Source: Sanguibacter hominis ATCC BAA-789 (GTDB taxonomy: Bacteria > Actinomycetota > Actinomycetes > Actinomycetales > Cellulomonadaceae). Taken from it: a DNA stretch of 64,000 bases. Made by a program: the position numbers and the translations under genes. The notes beneath the pieces are model-generated. The model saw only the letters and a list, made by a program, of their open reading frames with translations, had not been told where the DNA came from and did no database searches. The stretch spans positions 1-64,000 of the forward strand of contig NZ_JAAXOW010000005.1 of the NCBI RefSeq assembly GCF_012396185.1, in the 5' to 3' direction. Numbering within the stretch: position 1 is the first letter of the stretch; every line of letters starts with the position of its first letter. Below are positions 1 to 8,199 of this stretch, in pieces.

Positions 1-90
1 CCCGGTCCCATTCCGAACCCGGAAGCTAAGCCTCTCAGCGCCGATGGTACTGCCCTGGAGACGGGGTGGGAGAGTAGGACGCCGCCGGAC
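1..90 (+). rRNA. rrf: 5S rRNA, 3' portion (partial)
   Basis: The first 90 bases match the 3' two-thirds of a bacterial 5S rRNA: the CCATTCCGAACCCGG loop region, then GGGAGAGTAGG and the closing GCCGCCGGAC. The 5' part lies outside the window, so an rRNA operon probably ends here. A strong hairpin follows ten bases later. Confidence 0.92.
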
Positions 91-99
91 AACCATTCA

Positions 100-134
100 C
101 CAAAGGCCCACCCCCGACCGGGGTGGGTCTTTGG
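100..134 (+). terminator. rRNA operon terminator hairpin
   Basis: A 15-bp stem (100-114 with 120-134, one G-T type mismatch) with a five-base loop, ending in TTT. It follows the 5S rRNA. Its last bases overlap the -35 element of the next gene. Confidence 0.85.
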
Positions 135-160
135 CGTACCCAGACCACCCCGGCCTAGGC
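131..160 (+). promoter_or_regulatory. Promoter of the CopD/CtaG gene
   Basis: TTGGCG at 131-136, an 18-bp spacer and TAGGCT at 155-160 form a sigma-70-type promoter. The GTG start lies seven bases after the -10 hexamer, so the transcript is probably leaderless. Confidence 0.6.
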
Positions 161-167
161 TGAACAG

Positions 168-2177
168 GTGCAGCACACACAAGCCCCCGCCCCCACGGCA
201 CACGAGCCACAGCGCACCCGCTACGCGATCAGCGTCGGCGCCGCGGTCGCCACCGGGCTACTGCTTGTCCTGCTCGCCGGAAGCACCACCGGAGTCTTTG
301 ACCCCGCGGTCGTCGCCGACCCAGGCGCACTCGTCCGCTGGTCCCTTCCTCTCGTCAGCGTCACCGGGGAGCTCGCCGCCGCCCTCACCATCGGTGCCCT
401 CGTCGCAGTCGTATTCCTCCTCGGCGACGACGCCGACCGCAGCCGCGCACTCCTTGCCGCGGCCGCCGGCGGCAGCCTGTGGGCCCTCACCTCCGTCGCC
501 GACACCCTCCTCACGTTCACCGACGTGCTAGGTGGACAACCTTCCGACGGGGTCTACGGGGCCCAGCTCGCATCCTTTCTCACCGGAGTGCCGCTCGGGC
601 GCGTGCTCCTCGCGATCACCCTCATCGCCGGCGCCGTAGCCGTCCTGGCGATCATCGTGCGCACCCCCACCGGGGCCGCATGGACGCTTGCCCTCGCCGC
701 GACCGCCCTGGCGCTCCGGTCCCTCACCGGCCACTCCGCCGGCGCATCCGGTCACAACATCGCCGTGTCCGCGATGTTCCTCCACCTCGTGGGGGCCGCC
801 ACGTGGGTCGGTGTGATGCTCGCACTCGCCGCCGTACGCGCCGCAGGCGGCCTGCGCGGCCCCGCCCTGGCCGACGCGATCAGCCGGTTCTCACCGTTAG
901 CTGCCTGGTGCCTCGTCATCGTCGGCTACTCCGGTGTGGCGAGCGCCGTCGTCCGCCTCGGCGGCTTCAGTGACCTCGGGACAAGCTATGGACGGCTCGT
1001 CATCGTCAAGGTCCTGCTGATCGCCGGGATCGGGGTCGTCGGTCTCCTGCACCGCAGGGCGCTACTCGCTCGGAGCGGTGCAGGCACGCTCGCTCGCGAG
1101 GGCCTCACCTTCTGGCGGCTCGTGACGGTCGAGCTCGTGCTCATGGGCGCCGTGGTCGGCGTGGCCTCCGCGCTCGGATCCTCGAGCCCTCCCGTGCCCG
1201 ACGAGCCCCGTGCAGGCCTCACGCCCGCCGAGGTCATCACCGGCGAACCGCTGCCGCCAGAGCAGACCGCCGCGACCTGGTTCACCCAGTGGCGCTGGGA
1301 CGTGCTCATGACGCTGCTGATCGGCGCAGCGCTCGTCGTCTACATCCGGTGGATCCTGCGCCTGCGCCGTCGCGGCGACCGCTGGCCCTGGGGGCGCACC
1401 GCTGCATGGGCGACCGGCATGGTCGTCATGCTCTGGGTGACCTCAGGCGGCGCGGCCGTCTACGGGCATGTCCTGTTCAGCGCCCACATGGTGCAACACA
1501 TGGTCATGGCCATGGTCGTCCCGTTGTTCCTCGCCCTGTCCGCACCCGTGACGCTGGCCCTTCGGGCGCTGCCCAAGCGGCACGACGGCTCCCGCGGCCC
1601 CCGCGAGTGGCTTCTCGTCCTCGTCCAGTCCCGCTGGGGCGCGTTCTTTGCGAACCCCCTCGTCGCCGCGACCAACTTCGCGGGCTCGATGATCCTGTTC
1701 TACTTCACCGACCTGTTCGAGTGGTCGCTGACGACGCACGTCGGGCACATCGCGATGATCGTGCACTTCACGCTCGCCGGATACCTCTTCGCCAATGCGC
1801 TCATCGGCGTCGACCCCGGTCCTCAGCGCCCCGGCTATCCCATGCGCCTGCTCCTGCTCTTCGCGACCATGGCGTTCCACGCGTTCTTCGGCGTCACGCT
1901 CGTCACGAGCGAGGTGCTGCTGGTGCCCGAGTGGTTCGGGCTGCTCGGCCGCACCTGGGGTGACACTGCGATCGCGGACCAGCAGGTCGGTGGATCGATC
2001 GCGTGGGGGATCGGAGAGATCCCCACGATGGTGCTCGCCGTCGTCGTCGCGGTGCGCTGGGCCAAGGACGACGAGCGCGCCGCCCGTCGGCGGGACCGTC
2101 GCATCGAGACACGCGGGGACGTGGAGCTCGACGACTACAACGCGATGCTCGCGAAGCTGGCGGAGCGAGACCGCTGA
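168..2177 (+). CDS. ctaG: CopD / CtaG fusion membrane protein (cytochrome oxidase copper assembly)
   Basis: This 669-residue polytopic membrane protein joins two known families. The N-terminal half (about 25-340) resembles the copper-resistance CopD family, with many TM helices. The C-terminal half (about 370-640) is a Caa3-type CtaG domain, recognisable by the HMVQHMVMA segment and the later GHIAMIVHF segment with conserved histidines. CtaG-type proteins help deliver copper to cytochrome c oxidase, and CopD is linked to copper import across the membrane; the fusion is common in actinobacteria. The GTG start was chosen because it sits seven bases after a good -10 hexamer. It stands alone after the rRNA operon. 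Confidence 0.9.
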   Translation: MQHTQAPAPTAHEPQRTRYAISVGAAVATGLLLVLLAGSTTGVFDPAVVADPGALVRWSLPLVSVTGELAAALTIGALVAVVFLLGDDADRSRALLAAAAGGSLWALTSVADTLLTFTDVLGGQPSDGVYGAQLASFLTGVPLGRVLLAITLIAGAVAVLAIIVRTPTGAAWTLALAATALALRSLTGHSAGASGHNIAVSAMFLHLVGAATWVGVMLALAAVRAAGGLRGPALADAISRFSPLAAWCLVIVGYSGVASAVVRLGGFSDLGTSYGRLVIVKVLLIAGIGVVGLLHRRALLARSGAGTLAREGLTFWRLVTVELVLMGAVVGVASALGSSSPPVPDEPRAGLTPAEVITGEPLPPEQTAATWFTQWRWDVLMTLLIGAALVVYIRWILRLRRRGDRWPWGRTAAWATGMVVMLWVTSGGAAVYGHVLFSAHMVQHMVMAMVVPLFLALSAPVTLALRALPKRHDGSRGPREWLLVLVQSRWGAFFANPLVAATNFAGSMILFYFTDLFEWSLTTHVGHIAMIVHFTLAGYLFANALIGVDPGPQRPGYPMRLLLLFATMAFHAFFGVTLVTSEVLLVPEWFGLLGRTWGDTAIADQQVGGSIAWGIGEIPTMVLAVVVAVRWAKDDERAARRRDRRIETRGDVELDDYNAMLAKLAERDR

Positions 2178-2283
2178 GCACCGGATCGCGGATGACGTCG
2201 TGCGCAGAGCCCGCGATGCCGCCGGCTGGCACAGGCAGGGCGGTCACCGGCTGGCGTGAGCGCGACTCGTCGTGAGGCGCGAC

Positions 2284-2409
2284 CTACTCGGGTACCGAGA
2301 GGATCCCCGAGACGACGCCAGTCAGGACGTCGAAGTCCGTCACGAACTCGCGTGCCAGAACGTCTGCCGCAGCCGACTCGCCCTCCGACGCTGGGGCCGT
2401 CGAGTCCAT
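2284..2409 (-). CDS. Candidate micro-ORF, 41 residues, unknown
   Basis: An ATG at 2409 follows a GTGAGG ribosome-binding site by five bases and opens a 41-codon frame ending in TAG. The product is acidic, with an Ala/Ser/Glu-rich first half and a hydrophobic C-terminal segment (FDVLTGVVSGILSVPE). It has no cysteine, no signal peptide and no domain I know. A perfect 9-bp inverted repeat lies just upstream at 2431-2455. It could be a small regulatory peptide or chance; only the ribosome-binding site and the isolation in a gene-poor stretch support it. Confidence 0.35.
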   Translation of the reverse strand: MDSTAPASEGESAAADVLAREFVTDFDVLTGVVSGILSVPE

Positions 2410-2430
2410 GGGTACCTCACTCTCATGATG

Positions 2431-2455
2431 GCGTCCCTGACGAGACCAGGGACGC
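2431..2455. repeat. Inverted repeat upstream of micro-ORF
   Basis: GCGTCCCTG (2431-2439) and its exact complement CAGGGACGC (2447-2455) are separated by seven bases. It could be an operator for the minus-strand micro-ORF or a weak terminator; no protein is identified. Confidence 0.4.
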
Positions 2456-2631
2456 GGGAGAGTCTCTCAAGGCGCACGGCGGAGTCCAAGGTGCTGTCAC
2501 CCTGGACGAGACGGCGACCATGCTGGCGCTCACCCCAGCGAGTGCGAACCGTTCGCGCTCAGGCACATCATCGGCGAGACGGTGTTGGCCCGACGTCGAG
2601 CAACCCTGGACGTCTCGACGCCCGGCGAGGG

Positions 2632-2660
2632 TTGGCGCGACCGGCACGCTCGGCTAGCAT
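2632..2660 (+). promoter_or_regulatory. Promoter of the first secreted repeat protein
   Basis: TTGGCG (2632-2637), a 17-bp spacer and TAGCAT (2655-2660) give a sigma-70-like promoter. It predicts a 5' untranslated region of roughly 60 bases ahead of the ATG at 2730. Confidence 0.5.
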
Positions 2661-2729
2661 CGCCATGGGGCAGGTGGTAGAACGAGAACGGACTCGTGCG
2701 GGCGGCCCTCTGACAGGGGAAGAAGCTCG

Positions 2730-4412
2730 ATGAGACGGACAATTCTTGCAGGGGCTGCTGCGATCGCTGTGGCTGCAGCCGGTCTCGTGGCGGCACCCGC
2801 CGGTGCCGCGGACGTGACACCGCTCGAGGTCGTCGTGACCAACAGGGGCGGCGGCCCGCTGTATGGCGCCGAGGTCGCTGTCCGCCAAGGTGGGGCAGTC
2901 GTCGCCTCTGGGGAGTCCGACGCGCGTGGGCGGCTCACGACGAACCTCCCGACCGGCACGTACCAGGTCACGGTGACCTTCGCCGACGGGTGCGTAGCCA
3001 TTGCGCCGGGTGTGTCCGACGTCGTGCTCACGGCAGGCTCGACGCAGCGCCTCAACCTCGCCCTCGACGGCCCCAGCGTGGTGTCCGGGCGTGTGACCTC
3101 CAAGCAGCTGCCCGTTGCCGGCGCTCGGATCTACCTGGATTCCTTGGACCTGTCCGAGGTGGCGAAGGCGGATGCGGACGGGTGGTACTCCTTCACCCTG
3201 TGCGACGACTCCGAGTGGCTCGACGGAGGCTCGCTGTCGGCTGACTGGGGCACAGGCGGGAACTCCCCGCGCACCTACAGCGGCCCGACCGGCCGCCGCG
3301 CGGACGGCACTGGGGTGGGGTACAAGCGCGACAGCTGGGCCGAGCGAAACTTCGAGCTGTACTCATCGCTCGGCAACATCACGGGCAAGGTCGTCGACTC
3401 GAAGGGCAGGCCCGTCGCGGGCGTCTGGGTCGAGGCCAAGGCCACCGACCGGAATGCGTTCGGCGTCAGCACCGGGAAGACGGCGGCTGACGGCACCTAC
3501 CGGATCCCCGGACTCCCGCACGGTAGCTACAAGGTCACGTCGCGCAAGGGCGCAGCCGAGCGCTCCGTCGCGGTCAAGGTGACGACCGGCAGGACGGGCA
3601 CCGCGAACATCAAGCTGCCTCCGGGCACCATCCCAGGGAAGATCAGCGCCAAGGTCTCCGTCCCCAAGCAGATCGAGGAGCACGTTCAGACCGGTGTGAC
3701 CGTGAAGGACTCGAAGGGACGCACCGTCGGCGAGTACGGCCCGTTCCACAACGGCAAGACGACCGTGAGCTACCTCGCGCCAGGCCGCTACCGCGTCTAC
3801 CTGGACGGAACCGGCATCTCCAAGCAGGTCAAGGTCACCAAGGGGAAGACGACTCGCATCTCGTTCACACGACCCGTGGGCACCAAGATCACCGGGACGG
3901 TCCGCTGGGCCAACGGCAAGGCATTCGCGAAGCGCTCGCTCATCGCCTATGACTCCCGCGGCGGTGTGCTCGCCACGGTGAAGACCAACGCGCGCGGCGA
4001 GTACACCATCCGTGGTGCGATGCCCGGCAAGTACCGGATCACAGCCTGGCACGCCGAGAGCGACCTGGGTCGAGGTACGACCGTCACGGTGAAGAAGGGC
4101 AAGAACGCGAAGGCGAGCTGGCGCTTCGTCAAGACCGGCACGATCACCGGCACGGTGCTCAACTCGCAGGGTTCCCCGGCGAGAGGTGTGGAGGTTGCCG
4201 CCTACGACTCTCGAGGCCACGAGGTCTCGATCAGCCTCGGACACACGGACGACCAGGGGCGCTACTCCCTCAAGGTGAAGCCGGGCAAGCTCACGCTGCG
4301 AACCGTCGACCCGACGGATGGCGGCATCGGCTACTTCCATGGCAAGGCCAAGGTCACCGCCAAGAAGGGCACATCGGTCGCGGCCCCGACGATCACGGTC
4401 AAGGGGCCCTGA
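2730..4412 (+). CDS. Secreted protein with carboxypeptidase-regulatory / CNA-B-like repeats (copy 1)
   Basis: A 560-residue protein with a classical signal peptide (MRR, hydrophobic core, cleavage after AGA near residue 26). The mature part is a string of beta-sandwich repeats of the carboxypeptidase-regulatory/CNA-B type. They are recognised by recurring units G-V-x-D-x-x-G-x-P-V-x-G-x-x-V followed by G-x-Y-x-I-x-x-L-x-x-G-x-Y, near residues 215, 385 and 475. The spacers are rich in Lys-Gly-Lys-Thr, so the protein is basic. I see no LPXTG motif and no C-terminal TM helix, so it is probably released or wall-associated by charge. A GGGGAAG ribosome-binding site supports the ATG. Function is unknown. 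The next gene is a paralogue. Confidence 0.85.
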   Translation: MRRTILAGAAAIAVAAAGLVAAPAGAADVTPLEVVVTNRGGGPLYGAEVAVRQGGAVVASGESDARGRLTTNLPTGTYQVTVTFADGCVAIAPGVSDVVLTAGSTQRLNLALDGPSVVSGRVTSKQLPVAGARIYLDSLDLSEVAKADADGWYSFTLCDDSEWLDGGSLSADWGTGGNSPRTYSGPTGRRADGTGVGYKRDSWAERNFELYSSLGNITGKVVDSKGRPVAGVWVEAKATDRNAFGVSTGKTAADGTYRIPGLPHGSYKVTSRKGAAERSVAVKVTTGRTGTANIKLPPGTIPGKISAKVSVPKQIEEHVQTGVTVKDSKGRTVGEYGPFHNGKTTVSYLAPGRYRVYLDGTGISKQVKVTKGKTTRISFTRPVGTKITGTVRWANGKAFAKRSLIAYDSRGGVLATVKTNARGEYTIRGAMPGKYRITAWHAESDLGRGTTVTVKKGKNAKASWRFVKTGTITGTVLNSQGSPARGVEVAAYDSRGHEVSISLGHTDDQGRYSLKVKPGKLTLRTVDPTDGGIGYFHGKAKVTAKKGTSVAAPTITVKGP

Positions 4413-4442
4413 TCCAGGACAAGGTGCTCGAGGCGTGTGAAA

Positions 4443-4466
4443 GGCGTGGAGCCGCAGCTCCCCGCC
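4443..4466 (+). terminator. Hairpin between the two paralogues
   Basis: GGCGTGGAGC (4443-4452) pairs with GCTCCCCGCC (4457-4466) with one mismatch and a four-base loop. A closely similar but stronger hairpin follows the second paralogue at 6191-6222, so the hairpin was probably duplicated with the gene. It may attenuate transcription into copy 2. Confidence 0.45.
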
Positions 4467-4490
4467 TCGAAGGAAGACTAGGAGAAGCTG

Positions 4491-6155
4491 ATGAGACGGA
4501 AGATCCTGGCGGCTCTGGCCGTCGTGGCCGTGGTACTGACCGGGGTGGCTGCCGCACCTGCGGGTGCGGCAGACGTGGCGCCTCTCGAGGTCGTCGTGAC
4601 CAATCGTGGCGGAGGCCCGCTCGAGGGCGCCAAGGTGACGGTCACACGCGGTCCTGACGTTGTCGCCACAGAGGTCGCGGACGCTCACGGAAGCGTCAAG
4701 GTGCCCTTGGCCGCGGGCGACTACGCCGTGAGGGCCACGTTCGACTCGGTGTGCGTGACGACCTCGCCGGCCGCGGCGAGCGTCCACCACGTCGCGGGCG
4801 TCGCGAGCCGAGCTTCCCTGACGATCGACGGCGTCAGCGTGATCACCGGGCGCCTCACCGCAGACGGAGCTCCGGCCGTGGGCGCCCGGGTGAACGCCTC
4901 AGGCGCTGGGAAGTATCGAGACCTCGGCGCGGTGGACTCTGACGGCCGGTTCGCTTTCGAGGCGTGCCCGGGCGTGCCGTACCAGGTGTGGGGGGAGAGG
5001 CCCGCCACGAATGCCGGGTACTCCACGACCTACCTGGGCGGCGTGACCCGGGAAGCCGACGCGGCAACCGTCTCAGTCCCGGCCGACAGCGTCGCGACCG
5101 TGGACATCCCGATGTTCACCCAGGTCGGATCCATCAGCGTGAAGGTCGTCGATGCGAAGGGCAAGCCCCAGCCGGACACGCGGATCACGGTGCACGGGGT
5201 CGACCGGAACTTCTACCTCCGCAAGCGCACCGACAGGAACGGTCACGTCCGTCTCGACGGCATGCTGCGCGGGACCTACACGGTCGGCAGATACAAGACC
5301 GTCACGGTGACCCCGAAGAAGACCAGCAACGTCACGATCAACGTGGATGAGAAGTGGGGCACGGTCAAGGTCACGGTCAAGGCCCCCGCGAAGCTGTCCA
5401 AGAAGGTCAGCCTCGACGCCACGGTGAAAGACGCGAAGGGCGCGACGGTCGGCACGTACCACTCGTCGAAGCGGGGGACCACGAACATCTCCGACCTGCC
5501 TGCGGGCAAGTACCGCGTGATCCTCGGCGGCACGAACATCTCGAAGAAGATCACGGTCAAGCGTGGGAAGACGACGAGGGTCTCCTTCACGCGGCCTCTC
5601 GGGACCACGATCACGGGCACGGTCCGCAAGGCGAACGGAAAGCCCTTCAAGGGCAAGGTCCGCGTCTCCGACGGATATGGCACCTACCTCGGGGTCGTCA
5701 CCACGACGTCGAAGGGCAGGTACACGCTCAAGGGGGCCGTCAAGGGGCGGTACGTCGTCAGCGCGACAGGCAAGGACCGCACGGGTAAGACCCGCGCTGT
5801 GACGGTCAAGAAGGGGAAGACAGCCAAGGTCGATCTCCGCTTCGCCAAGACCGTGACACTCGCGGGCAAGGTCGTCACCGACACCGGGAGACCTGCCGCA
5901 AAGGTCGGAGTCACGCTCGTCGACAGCTGGGGTCAGTGGTCGTGGAACGTCGCCACCACGGACGTGAACGGCCGCTACGAGATCAAGGTCGTCCCAGGGA
6001 AGTACACGATCCACCTCAAGGACGCGAGCGAGCAATGGGCGTGGGACGACGAGTGGCTCGGAGGTGGCTACTTCCACGCGACGTCGAAGTCGCCGGTGAC
6101 CGTGAAGGCGGGCAAGACGACGGCTGCGCCGACAATCACGGTCAGAACGAGATGA
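4491..6155 (+). CDS. Secreted protein with carboxypeptidase-regulatory / CNA-B-like repeats (copy 2)
   Basis: A 554-residue paralogue of the preceding gene. The signal peptide (cleavage after AGA near residue 26) and the first mature segment LEVVVTNRGGGPL are nearly identical in the two proteins, as are the RGKTTRVSFTRP-type segments in the middle. The inner repeats have diverged. It is also basic, with no wall anchor or TM anchor. The 78-base gap, the shared hairpin and the likely shared promoter at 2632-2660 suggest one transcription unit created by tandem duplication. The ribosome-binding site is GGAG before the ATG. No enzymatic motif is visible; surface adhesion or polysaccharide binding is only a guess. 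Confidence 0.85.
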   Translation: MRRKILAALAVVAVVLTGVAAAPAGAADVAPLEVVVTNRGGGPLEGAKVTVTRGPDVVATEVADAHGSVKVPLAAGDYAVRATFDSVCVTTSPAAASVHHVAGVASRASLTIDGVSVITGRLTADGAPAVGARVNASGAGKYRDLGAVDSDGRFAFEACPGVPYQVWGERPATNAGYSTTYLGGVTREADAATVSVPADSVATVDIPMFTQVGSISVKVVDAKGKPQPDTRITVHGVDRNFYLRKRTDRNGHVRLDGMLRGTYTVGRYKTVTVTPKKTSNVTINVDEKWGTVKVTVKAPAKLSKKVSLDATVKDAKGATVGTYHSSKRGTTNISDLPAGKYRVILGGTNISKKITVKRGKTTRVSFTRPLGTTITGTVRKANGKPFKGKVRVSDGYGTYLGVVTTTSKGRYTLKGAVKGRYVVSATGKDRTGKTRAVTVKKGKTAKVDLRFAKTVTLAGKVVTDTGRPAAKVGVTLVDSWGQWSWNVATTDVNGRYEIKVVPGKYTIHLKDASEQWAWDDEWLGGGYFHATSKSPVTVKAGKTTAAPTITVRTR

Positions 6156-6190
6156 CCTCGGCCGGGCGGGCGTGGGCCCACTGACGTCGC

Positions 6191-6222
6191 GGAGGGCGGG
6201 GAGCTACAGCTCCCCGCCCTCC
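6191..6222. terminator. Bidirectional terminator
   Basis: A perfect 15-bp stem (6191-6205 with 6208-6222) around a two-base centre lies between the convergent ends of the secreted protein gene and hmuV, and can serve both. Confidence 0.8.
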
Positions 6223-6229
6223 CGTCATG

Positions 6230-7081
6230 TCAGCGACGCGGCAGGATGATCGGAGCGCCCCCGCGCGGGTGCTCGAGCACCTCGACCGGGTGCTCGTAGA
6301 CCGCCGAGAGCAGCTCCGGCGTCAGGACCTCGCCCGGGATGCCGTCGCCGACGACCCGGCCGCCCGCGAGGATCGTCACCTGGTCGGCGTACGCCGCCGC
6401 GAGACCGATGTCGTGCACGACGACGACCACCGCGCCGCCAGCACGGGCGTGCGTGCGAGCGAGCGTGAGGACCAGCTCCTGGTGCCGCAGGTCGAGGGCC
6501 GCCGTCGGCTCGTCGAGCAGCAAGAGCTGCGTGCGCTGCGCGAGCACGCGAGCGAGCGCCGCACGCGCCCGCTCGCCCCCCGACAGGGTCGTGAAGCTGC
6601 GCGTCGCGAGGTGCGTGACGTCCGTCGCCTCGAGCGACGCGGCGACGATCGCGTCGTCGTCCTCCTCGAGGGGGGTCGCGCGCCACGGTGACCGACCCAT
6701 CTCGACGACCTCGCGGACCGTGAAGGGGAAGGATACCGCCACGTCCTGCGTGAGGACGGCGCGCCGCAGGGCGAGGTCCGTCGTCGACCACGAGGAGAGT
6801 GGAGCGCCGTGGACGGTGACCTCGCCGGACGACGGCTTGCGGTCGCCCGTCAGGACGCCCAGCAGCGTCGACTTGCCCGCGCCGTTCGGACCCACGAGCG
6901 CACGCACCTCGCCCGCCCGCACCTCGAGGCTCGCACCGTCGAGGATCGACGAGCCGCCCAGGGTCAGGTGAGCGTCGCGCACCTCGGCGAGGGCCTCCCC
7001 GACCGGGAGACGCTCAGGCAGCCGCGGATGCCGGGGCCGCAGACGGACGGTGTCGAGGAACGTCCCGACGACCCCGCTCAC
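6230..7081 (-). CDS. hmuV: Haem ABC transporter, ATP-binding protein
   Basis: A 283-residue ABC ATPase. Walker A is GPNGAGKST at 64-72, the signature LSGGE lies in the middle, and Walker B is LLLLDEP followed by the H-loop VVVVHDIG. The family (HmuV/FhuC/BtuD type) powers import of haem or siderophores from the cytoplasmic side. It is the last gene of the hmuTUV operon, overlaps the permease gene by four bases and is probably translationally coupled to it. Haem rather than siderophore is inferred from the haem oxygenase gene and surface protein next door. Confidence 0.92.
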   Translation of the reverse strand: MSGVVGTFLDTVRLRPRHPRLPERLPVGEALAEVRDAHLTLGGSSILDGASLEVRAGEVRALVGPNGAGKSTLLGVLTGDRKPSSGEVTVHGAPLSSWSTTDLALRRAVLTQDVAVSFPFTVREVVEMGRSPWRATPLEEDDDAIVAASLEATDVTHLATRSFTTLSGGERARAALARVLAQRTQLLLLDEPTAALDLRHQELVLTLARTHARAGGAVVVVVHDIGLAAAYADQVTILAGGRVVGDGIPGEVLTPELLSAVYEHPVEVLEHPRGGAPIILPRR

Positions 7082-8199
7082 GCCCAGCCCCCCTGCGACG
7101 TACGCGTGCGACGCAGGAGCCAGAAGAAGAACGGCCCCCCGACGAGCGACGTGAGCATGCCCAGCGGCAGCTCCGCGTGCGCGATCGCCGTGCGCGCCAC
7201 CAGATCCGCGACGACGAGCACGAGCGCACCACCGAGCGCCGAGCCCGGCACGAGGAAGCGGTGCCCAGGACCCGCGACCATCCGGACCACGTGCGGGACG
7301 ACGAGGCCGACGAACGCGATGATGCCCGTGAACGCGACGCCCGCAGACGTCAGCAGCGCGACGATAAGGATCACGACCTGCCGCAACCGCTCGACGTCGA
7401 CACCCAGGTGACGGGCCGCGCGCTCACCGAGCGACAGCAGGTCCAGCTTGCGGCGCAGCATCATCGCCGCGACGAGCCCGATCGCGACCATGGGAGCGAC
7501 GATCGCGACCGAGCGCCACGTCGCACCGTTGAGAGACCCCAGCTGCCAGAACACGATCTGCTCGCGCGCCGACGGCGACGCGATGAACACGAGGAACGCG
7601 AGCACCCCCGAGGTGAACGCGTTGATCGCGACACCCGTCAGGACAAGGGTGACGACCTCTGTCCGCCCGTTCGCCCGCGCGAGCGCATACACGACGAGCG
7701 TCGTGACGAGCCCACCGACGAACGCGGCCGCCGCAACAGCCAGCGACCCGGAGAGCACCCCGCCCGCCATCGGGAGCACGATGACCGTGCACGCGCCGAC
7801 CGCGGCACCCGACGAGATGCCGATGACACCAGGCTCCGCGAGCGGGTTGCTGAACACACCCTGCATGAGCGCGCCCGCGCAGCCGAGCGCTGCGCCGACG
7901 AGGACACCGAGGGCGATCCGCGGGAACCGCGCGACCCACAAGGTGTTGTCGCCCTGCGGGTGCGCGGGCAGCGTCCCTAGGTCGAGACCGAGATGATGGA
8001 GCACCGAGCCGAGCACCTCGGCCGGAGTGACCGGCGTCTGGCCTGACACGGCAGAGACGAGGGCGGCCGCGACGAGCGCGACGACGAGGCCCACGAGGAG
8101 CGCGATCCCGCGCGCAGGACGGGTCGCCTCGATCCGCGCTGCGGGGGCGTCGACGCCGGAGCCGGTCGTGTCTGCGGCGGGAGCGGGGCGGACGCTCAT
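7078..8199 (-). CDS. hmuU: Haem ABC transporter, FecCD-family permease
   Basis: A 373-residue permease of the FecCD/BtuC family with about ten TM helices. Typical family segments are seen: ALLVAALG-like start, GALMQGVFSNPLAEPGVIGISSGAA, and FVGLVVPHVVRMVAGPGHR near the C-terminus. It forms the membrane channel with HmuV and receives haem from HmuT. It overlaps hmuT by four bases and hmuV by four bases, so the three genes form one tightly coupled unit. Confidence 0.93.
   Translation of the reverse strand: MSVRPAPAADTTGSGVDAPAARIEATRPARGIALLVGLVVALVAAALVSAVSGQTPVTPAEVLGSVLHHLGLDLGTLPAHPQGDNTLWVARFPRIALGVLVGAALGCAGALMQGVFSNPLAEPGVIGISSGAAVGACTVIVLPMAGGVLSGSLAVAAAAFVGGLVTTLVVYALARANGRTEVVTLVLTGVAINAFTSGVLAFLVFIASPSAREQIVFWQLGSLNGATWRSVAIVAPMVAIGLVAAMMLRRKLDLLSLGERAARHLGVDVERLRQVVILIVALLTSAGVAFTGIIAFVGLVVPHVVRMVAGPGHRFLVPGSALGGALVLVVADLVARTAIAHAELPLGMLTSLVGGPFFFWLLRRTRTSQGGWA

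Larger units (their letters stand above)
2178..2731. other. Gene-poor stretch with one possible micro-ORF
   Basis: About 550 bases separate the CopD/CtaG gene from the first secreted protein. Longer open frames here are low-complexity Arg-rich translations with no recognisable domain and I do not support them. The stretch holds a 41-codon minus-strand ORF with a good ribosome-binding site (2284-2409), a 9-bp inverted repeat (2431-2455) and the promoter of the next gene. Confidence 0.5.

Noticed and set aside
2272-2733. Plus-strand 153-codon frame before the first secreted protein
   Set aside because: Arg-rich without domain, overlaps the promoter of the next gene and has no ribosome-binding site.
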